A stretch of DNA of 39,036 nucleotides from an uncultured Oscillospiraceae bacterium (GCA_900548545.1 URKX01000020.1:1-39036), one strand, 5' to 3'. Positions 23,153 to 31,507 are shown, counted from the first letter of the stretch. The notes: a model not told the origin generated them from the sequence alone. A program made the numbers and translations.

Positions 23153-23181
23153 ATTCTAAATCATTTTTTATAATATTACAA
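23153..23181 (-). promoter_or_regulatory. Probable promoter of gap
   Basis: Minus-strand TTGTAA (23176-23181), 17 bp, TAGAAT (23153-23158), in a very AT-rich stretch. The hexamers have two and one mismatches. Confidence 0.5.
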
Positions 23182-23264
23182 GAGTTTGACAGGAAAATAA
23201 CGCTTTTTTCTTCATCCTTTTACCCAAGCCTTCCCTCTTGCATGGCCCTTTGGCGGATTTTCCA

Positions 23265-23292
23265 AGAAAAAAGCTCCCCCAACCGGGGGAGC
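23265..23292 (-). terminator. Terminator of the polytopic membrane protein gene
   Basis: Minus-strand stem GCTCCCCC/GGGGGAGC with a four-base loop followed by TTTTTTCTT, just after the stop codon at 23302. Confidence 0.88.
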
Positions 23293-23301
23293 CCTCCGCT
23301 C

Positions 23302-24183
23302 TCATTTTGCCTTCAAGCGCTTGGCGCTGTGCCTGGCACCGGACTCCGCACCGCCTTTGGGTGTGCGCCGCAGGCTGTACTTGCGGAACGCCACCAAAAA
23401 CACCAGGGCAAACAGGGCCACCACTAGGCTTGCCAATTGCACCGAGGGAGGGATCTCCCCGGAATAGGTGCGCCCCAGCAACAGCAGGGACAGGTTTGCC
23501 AGCAAGTAGGTCACATTGAGCACCACCGCGAAAATCCCGGTGACAAAGGCCCGCTTGGCAGCGCCTTCCTCGTCCACGCCAGCCAGCAGCTTGCACAGGT
23601 AAAACAGGCACAGCAACAGGAACACTGCCCCCAGCACGGCGAACAAGTTTTCCACCATGGAGGAGGACTTGGCGTAAAACACATACACCAAAATCAGGTA
23701 AGCCACGCCCCACAGCACCCCCAGCAAATACAAGAGGGGGACTTTTTCCAGGTTGTTTTTCCCGGTGAAAAAACCCAGGGACAAAAACAGCTGCACCAAT
23801 CCAAACAGCCCGCAGCAGATGAGGAACAGCAAGTGGAGCACCCAATATTCCCCGCCGCCATAGGTGGAACGCAGCTCCACCCACTGAAGCGCCCCGGAAA
23901 AGAGCAGGACGCCGCCAGACAGCAGGGCAGCCACACCGGCCAAGAGATTCTTCCGGGGGACATAGGGGCCAAAGTAGCGCCGGGACCGGAAGCACATCCA
24001 CGACGCCAACAGCCCCAAAGCCACCGGGACCCCAAAGGAGATCCAGGCCATCACACCGCCGTCGGTGTAAAAGCCGGTGTCATAGTCGAAAAAGTAGAGC
24101 ATCTGCACCACGCGCAGCAGCACCCCGGCGGCAAAACCCACACAGGTGACCTTCAGCGCGTTGCCCACATTTACAAATTTCAT
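23302..24183 (-). CDS. Polytopic membrane protein of unknown function
   Basis: Integral membrane protein of 293 residues with about eight hydrophobic segments spread over its length (for example GVPVALGLLASWMCF, LLAGVAALLSGGVLLFSG, VLHLLFLICCGLFGLVQLFL, FAVLGAVFLLLCLFYLCKLL) and a short basic C-terminal tail. I do not recognise a family. The start at 24183 has AAAGGG 8 bases upstream; an in-frame ATG at 24231 has no such site. It is a single gene with its own promoter and terminator. Confidence 0.7.
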   Translation of the reverse strand: MKFVNVGNALKVTCVGFAAGVLLRVVQMLYFFDYDTGFYTDGGVMAWISFGVPVALGLLASWMCFRSRRYFGPYVPRKNLLAGVAALLSGGVLLFSGALQWVELRSTYGGGEYWVLHLLFLICCGLFGLVQLFLSLGFFTGKNNLEKVPLLYLLGVLWGVAYLILVYVFYAKSSSMVENLFAVLGAVFLLLCLFYLCKLLAGVDEEGAAKRAFVTGIFAVVLNVTYLLANLSLLLLGRTYSGEIPPSVQLASLVVALFALVFLVAFRKYSLRRTPKGGAESGARHSAKRLKAK

Positions 24184-24252
24184 GGTGTCAACCCTTTGTT
24201 CAACGATTTCCCCCAACATGAGAGGCCCCACAGCATTGCCGGGAGCCTCTGT

Positions 24253-24281
24253 AGTATAGCATACTTTTTCTCTTTTTCCAA
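24253..24281 (-). promoter_or_regulatory. Promoter of the polytopic membrane protein gene
   Basis: Minus-strand TTGGAA (24276-24281), 17 bp, TATACT (24253-24258). An AGAGGC/GCCTCT inverted repeat lies in the leader. Confidence 0.65.
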
Positions 24282-24330
24282 TAGAGATTGTTTGAAGGAC
24301 AAGGGCAGGGGGATTTTCTCCCCAAAAAGG

Positions 24331-25698
24331 TCAGCGCTGATCCAGAGGGACATAGCGCTGGTTTACCGGCAGCGCCCGGTAAGCAGGACGCATGATCCGC
24401 TTGCCTGTGGTCAGCTCCTCGATGCGGTGGGCACACCAGCCCGCGATCCGGCTGACAGCAAACATGGGGGTGAACAGGTCCTCTGGGATATCCAGCATCT
24501 CGTACACCAAACCTGAGTAGAAATCCACGTTGGCAGAGATCACCTTGTCCTTGCCTGTGACCTTATGGAAAGCCGCCGGGGCCAGGCGTTCCACAGTTTC
24601 GTACAGGCGCAGCTTTTTTCCAAAGCCTTTTTGAGCTGCCAACCCCTGGGCCTTTTCCTTCAGGATCACCGCCCGGGGGTCGGACAGGGTGTACACCGCG
24701 TGGCCCATGCCGTAAATCAGCCCGCTGCCATCGGCGGCCTCCCCCCGGAGGATCTTCTCCAGGTAGGCTTCCACCTCCCCTTCGTCCTCCCAGTTTCCCA
24801 CGTGGGCCATCAAGTCGTCCATCATCCGCCGTACCTGGTGGTTGGCGCCGCCGTGTTTAAAGCCCTTCAGGGAGCCCACCGCGGCGCCAATGGCGGAATA
24901 GATGTCCGTCCCGGCGCTGGTGAGCACCCGGGTGGTGAAGGTGGAGTTGTTGCCGCCGCCGTGCTCTGCGTGGAGCACCATGCACAGGTCCAAAAGCCTG
25001 GCCTCTTCATGAGTGAACTTCCGGTCAGGGCGCAAAGCGTTCAAAATGGCCTCCGCTGTGGAATGCCCCGGCTGGTACGGATGGAAAAACATACTCTCCT
25101 TATCAAAGTGCCGCCGCTTCACCTGGTAGGCATAGGACATGATGGAGGGCATCCGGGCAATCAGGGAAATGCTCTGCCGCATATTGTTCTCCAACGACTG
25201 GTCATCCGGGTTGTCATCGTAAGAGTACAGCGCCAGCACCGAGCGGGCCAGCTTGTTCATAATGTTCTTGGAGGGCGCCTTGATGATCATGTCTTCGGGG
25301 AAATATTCGGGCAGCTCCCGGTTTTCAAACAGTAGCCGGCAAATCCGGTCATACTGGGCCCGGGTGGGCAAGTGGCCAAAGATCAACAGCCACACCACTT
25401 CCTCAAAGCCAAACCGGCCCTCCTCCTCGCAGCCGCGGACGATGTCCTCCACATCGATACCCCGGTAAGTCAGCTTGCCCTTGTCGGGGATCTTGTCGCC
25501 GTCGGCGATCAGGTAGCCGTGGACATTGCACACATGGGTCAGCCCCGCCATCACGCCGGTGCCATCCGCGTTGCGCAGGCCGCGCTTCACACGGTGGCGC
25601 TCATACTCTTCTTTGGTGATCACATTGTTCTGCCGGTATTCTTCGCACAGCTCCTGAATGGTGGTGCTGCCAGGCGTTTCGTTGTTCAGCCTTTCCAT
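24331..25698 (-). CDS. gltA: Citrate synthase
   Basis: Type II-fold citrate synthase of 455 residues condensing acetyl-CoA and oxaloacetate. Motifs: LTYRGIDVEDIV, catalytic His246 in LHAEHGGGNNSTF, second His in GMGHAVYTLSDPRA (His333), and catalytic Asp in SANVDFYSGLVYEML. The N-terminal extension of about 40 residues is common in the Clostridia form. AAAGGGGAAG lies before the ATG. Aconitase and isocitrate dehydrogenase are not adjacent; in anaerobes this enzyme generally feeds glutamate synthesis. No canonical terminator follows; a GGGGA/TCCCC hairpin at 24309-24325 lacks a T-run. Confidence 0.95.
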   Translation of the reverse strand: MERLNNETPGSTTIQELCEEYRQNNVITKEEYERHRVKRGLRNADGTGVMAGLTHVCNVHGYLIADGDKIPDKGKLTYRGIDVEDIVRGCEEEGRFGFEEVVWLLIFGHLPTRAQYDRICRLLFENRELPEYFPEDMIIKAPSKNIMNKLARSVLALYSYDDNPDDQSLENNMRQSISLIARMPSIMSYAYQVKRRHFDKESMFFHPYQPGHSTAEAILNALRPDRKFTHEEARLLDLCMVLHAEHGGGNNSTFTTRVLTSAGTDIYSAIGAAVGSLKGFKHGGANHQVRRMMDDLMAHVGNWEDEGEVEAYLEKILRGEAADGSGLIYGMGHAVYTLSDPRAVILKEKAQGLAAQKGFGKKLRLYETVERLAPAAFHKVTGKDKVISANVDFYSGLVYEMLDIPEDLFTPMFAVSRIAGWCAHRIEELTTGKRIMRPAYRALPVNQRYVPLDQR

Positions 25699-25739
25699 GT
25701 CACTTCCCCTTTCTCAAGTTCCTATACGATGGTTTTTAG

Positions 25740-25768
25740 ATTGTACTCCTCCAAATCGGGAAAGTCAA
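25740..25768 (-). promoter_or_regulatory. Sigma-A promoter of gltA
   Basis: Minus-strand TTGACT (25763-25768), 17 bp, TACAAT (25740-25745), each hexamer one mismatch from consensus. Confidence 0.75.
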
Positions 25769-25880
25769 CGATTTTTGCAAGATATAGCTTCAAAAAATTT
25801 ATTTTTAGCCTAAATTCTCGGTTTTAGTCCATGGATTATGAAATTCTAAAATTAAAATTATGCAAAAAGAAGGGATCGCC

Positions 25881-27029
25881 ATGACCACTCCTCACCGCAA
25901 ACAAGCACGGTTGCTGCTGATTTTGTTCCTAGTGCTGTACGCTGCTTTTATCCTGCTGCCGGTTGGCGTGTGGGCTGTTTACCGCCTGGGGCACTCGCCA
26001 GACTGGGCCACTTCCTCCAGGGAAACAGCCTCCCCCTCCCCAGGCGAAAGCTCCCTTCCCGGGACAACTTCCCAAAACGAGGCCAGTGCCCTGGAAGAAG
26101 AGGAGCCTTTGGCTTCCAGCCCCGCCCTCTCTTCCACAACCACGCCGGGATTTTTAGAGGGCCGTGAGCCGCCCCTCTCCCCCACCCCTACAGAAGGCGA
26201 TGTGTTCACCCTGTATGACACCTCCACGGGGGAAACCTTCGACGTGACAGCGGAGGAGTTCCTACCAGCGGCCCTGGCCTGCGAAATGGACCTTTCCGCC
26301 CCCGATGAAGCGTTGAAAGCCCAGGCGGTAGCGCTGTACACCTTTTACTCCTACCAGCGGTCCCAAAACACCGGGGAGGGGGCCGACTTTGCCTGCGACA
26401 GCGCCAATTGGCTGGTATACGTCCCCCACTCCGCCATGGAAGAGCGCTGGGGGGAGAGCTTTTCCGCCACCTTTGAAAAGCTGCAAAGCATCACGTCCCA
26501 AGTGCAGGGGCAGCTGCTCACCTGGGAAGGGGAACCCATCTGCGCCGCGTTCTTTGCCATCTCCGGCGGGGACACCTCCTCCTCCCAGGAGGTGTGGGGC
26601 CAAGACTTCCCCTATCTCCAACAAGTGTCCAGCCCCGGGGACTGTTTTGCCTCGGGCTACCTTTCCGCAGTTTCCCTAACCGCCACCCAGCTTCTGGAAG
26701 CCGCCCAGGCCGCCTGGCCGGGGGAAGTGGACTTTTCCGGTCCGGAGGAGGGGTGGATCCGTGAAATTTGCCGGGGGAATTCCGGGTATGTAACCTCGGC
26801 CCAGGTGGGAGGGCGCACCTGCACCGGGGAAGAGCTGCGGGAAGCCTTTGGGCTGCGCAGCGCTTGCTTTACCCTCTCCTATAGTGAGGGTGTGTTCCAG
26901 TTCACAGTCCATGGCTGGGGGCACGGGGTGGGCATGAGCCAGGCCGGGGCGGCTTTCCTGGCGAACCAAGGGGAAAGTTACGAGGCCATTCTGGCCCATT
27001 ATTATCCTGGGGCTGTACTGGAGAAATGA
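25881..27029 (+). CDS. spoIID: Stage II sporulation protein D-like peptidoglycan hydrolase
   Basis: Membrane-anchored SpoIID/LytB-domain protein of 382 residues. One N-terminal TM helix (about 10-33), a Ser/Pro/Glu-rich extracytoplasmic linker (to about 105), then the SpoIID domain: PAALACEMDLSAPDEALKAQ (contains the conserved catalytic Glu equivalent in CEM), DSANWLVYVPH, AAFFAISGGDTSSSQEVWG, and the C-terminal VHGWGHGVGMSQAGA signature. SpoIID is a lytic transglycosylase active in forespore engulfment. The first ATG at 25860 lacks a ribosome binding site; the ATG at 25881 has AAGGG 7 bases upstream. SpoIIM/SpoIIP/SpoIIQ genes are not in the window; a vegetative LytB-like role is the alternative. 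No convincing sigma-E promoter was found. Confidence 0.88.
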   Translation: MTTPHRKQARLLLILFLVLYAAFILLPVGVWAVYRLGHSPDWATSSRETASPSPGESSLPGTTSQNEASALEEEEPLASSPALSSTTTPGFLEGREPPLSPTPTEGDVFTLYDTSTGETFDVTAEEFLPAALACEMDLSAPDEALKAQAVALYTFYSYQRSQNTGEGADFACDSANWLVYVPHSAMEERWGESFSATFEKLQSITSQVQGQLLTWEGEPICAAFFAISGGDTSSSQEVWGQDFPYLQQVSSPGDCFASGYLSAVSLTATQLLEAAQAAWPGEVDFSGPEEGWIREICRGNSGYVTSAQVGGRTCTGEELREAFGLRSACFTLSYSEGVFQFTVHGWGHGVGMSQAGAAFLANQGESYEAILAHYYPGAVLEK

Positions 27030-27113
27030 AAGAAGCCCTGCCTGGACGTTTGCCTCCACATCTTCCGAACCTGGAAAAAAGGGGGCTTTCTTGGAAACGT
27101 TTCTGTTCCAGTT

Positions 27114-27148
27114 AAAAAAGGGCCTGCCGCAAAATGCAGCAGGCCCTT
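27114..27148. terminator. Terminator between spoIID and mscS
   Basis: Stem AAGGGCCTGC/GCAGGCCCTT (27118-27127 with 27139-27148). On the minus strand a T-run follows directly (mscS); on the plus strand CCCGTTTTT follows. Confidence 0.85.
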
Positions 27149-27160
27149 CCCGTTTTTGTT

Positions 27161-27985
27161 TCAGTTTCCATTGCCTTCTTGCTTCAAATGCACGTCCAGT
27201 TGGGGGTAAGGGATGGAAATGCCCTCCTTGTCAAAGGCCTCTTTCACCCGCTCCTGCATGGCGTAATAGATGGACCAGTAGTCCTCTTCCTTGCACCAAA
27301 CCTTGCACACCACCGTCACCGAGCTCTCCCCCAAGGCCCCCACAGCGATTAAGGGCGCAGGATCTTGGAAGATCCGCTCGTCCTCCGCCACCAGCCGCTG
27401 GAGGATCCCTTTGGCCTTTTTCAGATCCGCCTGGTAGGATACCCCGTAGCTCAAATCCACCCGGCGGGTACCGCTGCTGGTAAAATTCACCACCACATCG
27501 CTGGTGATCATAGAGTTGGGGATGACCACCTCTTTGTTGTCAAAGGTGGACAAGGTGGTGGTGAGGATCTCGATGCGCTTCACTGTGCCCTCATGGGTGC
27601 CAAAGGAAAGGTAGTCGCCCATTTTAAAAGGCTTTGTGAAGATGATCTGCATCCCGCTGACCAGGTTGGAAAGGCTGCCTTGCAGCGCGAAGCTGGCCGT
27701 CAAGCCCGCAGCGCCCAAAGCCGCCACCAAGGAGGTGATGTTCACCCCCAGCTGGGCCACTGCGCTGACAGCGGCCACCACCAGTACAACAGCCTTTACC
27801 AGCGAACCTACAAAACTGGCTACAAGGGCGTCCACTTTTCCCTTGGAAATGGCCCGTTTGGTCAGCTTCGCGGCAAGTTTGGCCAGCAGCCATCCCCCTA
27901 AGAAAATGATGGCCGCCAGTATAAAATCCACCGCAAATGCCGTAAGGCCCTGCAAAAAATTTTCCCACATGGTTTGCCATTCCAC
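27161..27985 (-). CDS. mscS: Small-conductance mechanosensitive channel, MscS family
   Basis: Integral membrane channel of 274 residues that opens on hypo-osmotic membrane tension. Three N-terminal hydrophobic segments; the pore-lining TM3 shows the Gly/Ala pattern of MscS (LVAALGAAGLTASFALQGSL), followed by NLVSGMQIIFTKPFKMGDYL, the beta domain (GTHEGTVKRIEILTTTLSTFD, VVIPNSMI) and the C-terminal alpha-beta domain (GVSYQADLKKAKGIL). The GTG start at 27985 has AGGAGGGG close upstream; the ATG at 27970 is a second choice. It is divergent from the MORN gene and the two promoters have matching elements. Confidence 0.93.
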   Translation of the reverse strand: MEWQTMWENFLQGLTAFAVDFILAAIIFLGGWLLAKLAAKLTKRAISKGKVDALVASFVGSLVKAVVLVVAAVSAVAQLGVNITSLVAALGAAGLTASFALQGSLSNLVSGMQIIFTKPFKMGDYLSFGTHEGTVKRIEILTTTLSTFDNKEVVIPNSMITSDVVVNFTSSGTRRVDLSYGVSYQADLKKAKGILQRLVAEDERIFQDPAPLIAVGALGESSVTVVCKVWCKEEDYWSIYYAMQERVKEAFDKEGISIPYPQLDVHLKQEGNGN

Positions 27986-28076
27986 GGCAACCCCTCCTTC
28001 TCCATCCCCTGGCGCGCCCGCCCCACGGCTTTCCTCCACCGGCGGTTCTCCGCTTTCCCTCGGGATCTTTTGGGCT

Positions 28077-28085
28077 ATTATAGCA
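28077..28085 (-). promoter_or_regulatory. Extended -10 promoter of mscS
   Basis: Minus-strand TGCTATAAT: perfect -10 TATAAT (28077-28082) preceded by the extended TGn element. The -35 region is poor, as is usual for extended -10 promoters. Confidence 0.6.
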
Positions 28086-28162
28086 CAAAAAGGGCAAAAA
28101 GAACATTTCCCAGAAGGATTTTCCCCTTTCCCAGGAAAAACCTGTCCCAAAAAGCAAAACTG

Positions 28163-28171
28163 TGCTATAAT
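28163..28171 (+). promoter_or_regulatory. Extended -10 promoter of the MORN-MBL operon
   Basis: TGCTATAAT with TATAAT at 28166-28171 and no good -35. The sequence TGTGCTATAAT is the exact inverted counterpart of the mscS element about 85 bp to the left. Confidence 0.6.
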
Positions 28172-28214
28172 GGCTTTGATTATTGCCGCATTGGTGGAAA
28201 ACGGGAGCGTGGAT

Positions 28215-30011
28215 ATGGAACAGAACGTGGCATCCAGCGCCATGAGCTTGAGCCTCTTGGCCAGAAACGTATATTGCGTGTGCTTTACCGGCCGGGACAG
28301 CCTGGACATCCTCCGGGGAGAGCTGGCCGTCGCCCGGGAAAAGTATTTCACCGGGGGCTGCAAAGCGCTGCGGGTGGGCAAGCACGAGATCATCCGGGGC
28401 TTTGAAGGAAAGCTGCAAGGCAAACTCTCCCGCCGGGGCTTCTATTGGCGCAAAGCCGCCAACCAGGTCGCCGGCACCGGCCGCTTGATGCTGGAAGAAG
28501 CCTTCGACCAACGGGGCGGCTATGTCCTGGTAAGGCGGGACTTCCGCAACGTCATCACCAGCCGGGTGTTTTTCGACAAATCCCTGATCTGGCTGAAATC
28601 GGAATACTACGAACCTTGGGATGCCCGCAACGCCCGCGTGATCTTCAAGCCGGTGGACCAAGACGACCAGATGGAGCGTTTCGACTGGGACGCCGCTAAA
28701 AAGCGCTACCGCTCCACCCTGCTATACCCTGTGCCCTATCTGGAAGGCACCGCCGGGCAGAGCCTGTTAAACGCCCGGTTCGGGGAGCCCAAATTGTTGG
28801 TTTCCACCCAAGAGGGGATGTTCTGTTACTGCCCCCAAAAGGAGGCCCAGGCCCGGAAAGAGGCTATGGAGGAGCTCAAAGGCGGCACGGTGATGCTGCT
28901 GCCTGCCTGGGAGGTAAAAGAGGGCTCCCTGGCTGGCGAGGACCAGGAGGGCCCTCAGATCTCTTTCACCAGCCTGGAGGAATACGCCCACATCCAAGAA
29001 CCGGAAGAGCCCCAGGCTGCGCCCCTGACCCAGGCCCCTGTGCCGCCTTTCCAGGAGGCAGCGGAGGAGTTCGCCCCCTTGGAGGAACCGTTGGAAACCG
29101 CCCATGCCACAGAAGAGCCTCAGACCCAGGAGGAAACCCAGGAACCAGAGCCGGAACGCGCCCCCGCAGCAGAGCCAGAACCAAAGCCAGAACCGGAGTC
29201 TGGAGCGGATGCAACACCGGCAGAGGCACAAGCCCCGGAAGAGCAGCCTGCACCGGGACCCAGCCCTACAGCAGCTTCCCCGGAGCATCCCCTTTCGCGG
29301 GATCCCAAAGACCCGGAAAGCCGGGAGATCCTGCAAGCGGCCCGGAAAGCTACCTTGGAAAAACCTGTTCCCCAAGGCCCCTCCTACCGAGGGGAACTGC
29401 GGGAAGGGAAGCCCTGGGGCCGGGGCCGCACAGAGCAGCCCAGCGGGGCCACCTCTTATGAAGGCGGCTTCCGGGACGGCAAACGGGAGGGCTTCGGCGC
29501 CTACTACTATAAAGACGGCAACCTGTGCTACGCGGGCTCCTGGAAGAACGACAAAAAGGACGGCCTGGGGGTGTCTTTCCGGGACAGCGACCACGCTTTG
29601 CACATTGCCCAGTGGAAAGACGGCGCTCCCCAGGAATTTGTCTCCCTCTTTGACAAGGACGGGAACCTGCGCTATGGCGGGCGCATCCAGGACGGGAAAA
29701 AGCAAGGGCCCGGCGTATCCTACAACACTGCCGACGGCACCGTGTTTGTGGGCAAATGGCTGGATGGGCAGCCCACGGGCATCGGGTCGGCCTTTGACAA
29801 AGAGGGCAACCTGGTGTACTACGGCGAATGGAAAAACGGCAAGCGCCACGGTCACGGCACGGAATTTGACTCCACCGGGGCCATCGTGTTCGACGGCGAA
29901 TGGAAAGACGGCAATTACTTCAACGGCGTCCTCTACCAGAAACGCGGCCAGGAGGCCCTGCCCGGTGAGGAAGCCGCCCCCAGCGGCCAGCTGCCAGACT
30001 GGGACCTCTAA
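28215..30011 (+). CDS. MORN-repeat protein with unassigned N-terminal domain
   Basis: Predicted cytoplasmic protein of 598 residues (no signal peptide or TM helix). Residues 1-235 form an unassigned basic, aromatic-rich domain (FTGRDSLDILRGELAVAREK, CKALRVGKHEIIRGFEGKLQ, VLVRRDFRNVITSRVFFD). Residues about 238-390 are a Glu/Pro/Ala-rich disordered linker. Residues about 410-575 hold six or so MORN-type repeats (YEGGFRDGKREGFGAYYY, YAGSWKNDKKDGLGVSF, FVGKWLDGQPTGIGSAF, YYGEWKNGKRHGHGTEF). MORN repeats are known for membrane-lipid or protein binding. The ATG at 28215 has GGGAG 7 bases upstream and sits about 37 bases from the expected transcription start. The frame is open upstream, but that part runs antisense through mscS. 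It is followed after 27 bases by the MBL gene. Confidence 0.8.
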   Translation: MEQNVASSAMSLSLLARNVYCVCFTGRDSLDILRGELAVAREKYFTGGCKALRVGKHEIIRGFEGKLQGKLSRRGFYWRKAANQVAGTGRLMLEEAFDQRGGYVLVRRDFRNVITSRVFFDKSLIWLKSEYYEPWDARNARVIFKPVDQDDQMERFDWDAAKKRYRSTLLYPVPYLEGTAGQSLLNARFGEPKLLVSTQEGMFCYCPQKEAQARKEAMEELKGGTVMLLPAWEVKEGSLAGEDQEGPQISFTSLEEYAHIQEPEEPQAAPLTQAPVPPFQEAAEEFAPLEEPLETAHATEEPQTQEETQEPEPERAPAAEPEPKPEPESGADATPAEAQAPEEQPAPGPSPTAASPEHPLSRDPKDPESREILQAARKATLEKPVPQGPSYRGELREGKPWGRGRTEQPSGATSYEGGFRDGKREGFGAYYYKDGNLCYAGSWKNDKKDGLGVSFRDSDHALHIAQWKDGAPQEFVSLFDKDGNLRYGGRIQDGKKQGPGVSYNTADGTVFVGKWLDGQPTGIGSAFDKEGNLVYYGEWKNGKRHGHGTEFDSTGAIVFDGEWKDGNYFNGVLYQKRGQEALPGEEAAPSGQLPDWDL

Positions 30012-30038
30012 ATAAAACACCCGAAAGGGGGAAAAACC

Positions 30039-31349
30039 ATGCAGTGGGTGGAACTTCTCAATATGGAATACGGGGAATGCATCGTGCTGGGGGGACGGGA
30101 CCGAAGCGCCCTTATGGTGGACTGCGGCAGCGTCAGCCATCGCCTCCGGGAAGGGGACGTGCCCCTGGAGCAATGGGTGGGGCAAATCGCCGCCCGGTAC
30201 GCCCCTGCCATGGACCGCTGGTTCCTGCTGACCCACTACCACCGGGACCACCTCTCCGGGTTCCAAAAGCTGTTGGACACCCAAGAAGGCTACTTCAGCC
30301 GGGTGTTTTTGCCCCGCTCCCCCCTGGACAGCCGGGGGAGCCCCCTGCTTTTAGAGTTTGCCCTGTTTGCCTACCTGTTTTCCCAGCCCCAAAGCGACGC
30401 CTACCAGGTGAACACCTGGTGCGTGCGGGCCTTCCGGGTGCTGGAAGAGCGGCTGGGCCAGGACCGGATCTTCACCCTGGGCGCAGGGGACAGCTTCCAC
30501 TTTGACGGGGTGGAATACCAGGTGCTGTGGCCCCGGGTGGAAAACTACCCCTTCGACCCTCAGCTCACCGCCGCCCTGGAGGATCTCAACGTGCTGCTCT
30601 CCTCCCCTTTCCAGCCCGCCTGCGTGAAGCGTTTTTTGCAGCTGAAAGAGAGTTTCTTAGCCCTATACACCAAGTGCGGCCAGGCATTTTCCGCCGGGGG
30701 GCGGTCCCTTCCGGAAAAGCGCCGGGCTTACCTGGGCCACCTGGAGGAAACCCTGGAAGAGCTGGAATCCCTGCGGGAGGAATTGAACGCCATCCCCGCA
30801 GCTCACGATGTGCGGGAGGTTCTGCAAAACCCCTTGAATGCCGGCCCGTATACCACCGCGGTGAACGGTGCATCGGTGGTGTTCCACAATGTCCGCCGGA
30901 ACGGCCCCGGGGAACAGGACATCCTCCTGACAGGCGACGCCACTCCGGAAACCATGTTGGAGATCATGGACCAGCTCTACGACGGCTATTATATCCTCAA
31001 AGCGCCCCACCACGGCACCGCCAGCGGCTACAGCAACTTGTTTGCCGACATGAGCGCCGCCCACATCCTCATCAGCAACGGGGAATACCATGCCGGGGGC
31101 GCCATTGCCCAACAGTACATCGACCGGCAGGATTCCCTGCGCCACTGTACAGGCACCGGCGCCTGCAAGTGGTTCCGCGCCTCCCAGGGCTGCTGCAACC
31201 GGCTGTCCTACTGCTATGACCAGGGGGGCGGACCGGGCCTTGCCATTAAGTGCCGGGAAGCGGGGCGCCGCCCCGGGAAGCTCCCTGGATGTTTCATCCG
31301 GGTGGTGGGCCCGAAAGGCGCGCGGGGCTGCCTGTGCGATATACCCTAA
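30039..31349 (+). CDS. ComEC-like metallo-beta-lactamase-fold hydrolase
   Basis: Soluble protein of 436 residues with the MBL metal site: LLTHYHRDHLSG (His66, His68, Asp70, His71), later LLTGDATPE and KAPHHGTASGYSN, the pattern of the isolated MBL domain of ComEC/Rec2 proteins. The middle part (about 170-270) is helical and unassigned. The C-terminal 70 residues are Cys- and Arg-rich (GTGACKWFRASQGCC, GCFIRVVG). There is no signal peptide and none of the ComEC membrane channel, so it is not a DNA-uptake channel. Such stand-alone proteins may be nucleases or phosphodiesterases; the substrate is unknown. The ribosome binding site is GAAAGGGGGAAAAACC. It is co-transcribed with the MORN gene. Confidence 0.85.
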   Translation: MQWVELLNMEYGECIVLGGRDRSALMVDCGSVSHRLREGDVPLEQWVGQIAARYAPAMDRWFLLTHYHRDHLSGFQKLLDTQEGYFSRVFLPRSPLDSRGSPLLLEFALFAYLFSQPQSDAYQVNTWCVRAFRVLEERLGQDRIFTLGAGDSFHFDGVEYQVLWPRVENYPFDPQLTAALEDLNVLLSSPFQPACVKRFLQLKESFLALYTKCGQAFSAGGRSLPEKRRAYLGHLEETLEELESLREELNAIPAAHDVREVLQNPLNAGPYTTAVNGASVVFHNVRRNGPGEQDILLTGDATPETMLEIMDQLYDGYYILKAPHHGTASGYSNLFADMSAAHILISNGEYHAGGAIAQQYIDRQDSLRHCTGTGACKWFRASQGCCNRLSYCYDQGGGPGLAIKCREAGRRPGKLPGCFIRVVGPKGARGCLCDIP

Positions 31350-31375
31350 AAACAGACACTTCCCTCAGCTTAACC

Positions 31376-31407
31376 AACAGACAGGCCTACACCTGTCTGT
31401 TTTCTTT
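31376..31407 (+). terminator. Terminator of the MORN-MBL operon
   Basis: Stem AACAGACAGG/CCTGTCTGTT with a six-base loop, followed by TTTCTTTT. Confidence 0.88.
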
Positions 31408-31422
31408 TGCCCCTCCCTGTGG

Positions 31423-31507
31423 TATACTGTATACGGATCGTAGTGAAAAGGAAACAAATGCAAGCGGCCGGGCAACCTGGAAAAAGGCCGCCCGGCTTGC
31501 TTGTTTT
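31423..31507 (+). ncRNA. Possible small RNA: -10 element followed by a terminator hairpin
   Basis: TATACT (31423-31428) could start a transcript near 31435 which, after about 25 bases, enters a strong hairpin (CAAGC-GCCGGGC paired with GCCCGGC-TTGCTTG, 31461-31503) followed by TTTTCCC. A transcript of about 70 nt without a convincing reading frame would result. The -35 (TTTTCT) is poor. The hairpin may instead only terminate the minus-strand small-protein gene. Confidence 0.3.
31461..31507. terminator. Hairpin terminator downstream of the small-protein gene
   Basis: Long GC-rich stem with a 16-base loop. On the minus strand it follows the small-protein stop codon by about 80 bases and is followed by CATTTGTTT. 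On the plus strand a run of four T follows. Confidence 0.55.

Noticed and set aside
25780..25880. Sigma-E promoter for spoIID.
   Set aside because: I compared the AT-rich upstream stretch with the sigma-E consensus and found no acceptable -35/-10 pair.
28767..30284. Minus-strand open frame of 505 codons opposite the MORN and MBL genes.
   Set aside because: The translation mirrors the plus-strand repeats and spans two genes; no ribosome binding site or motif supports it.
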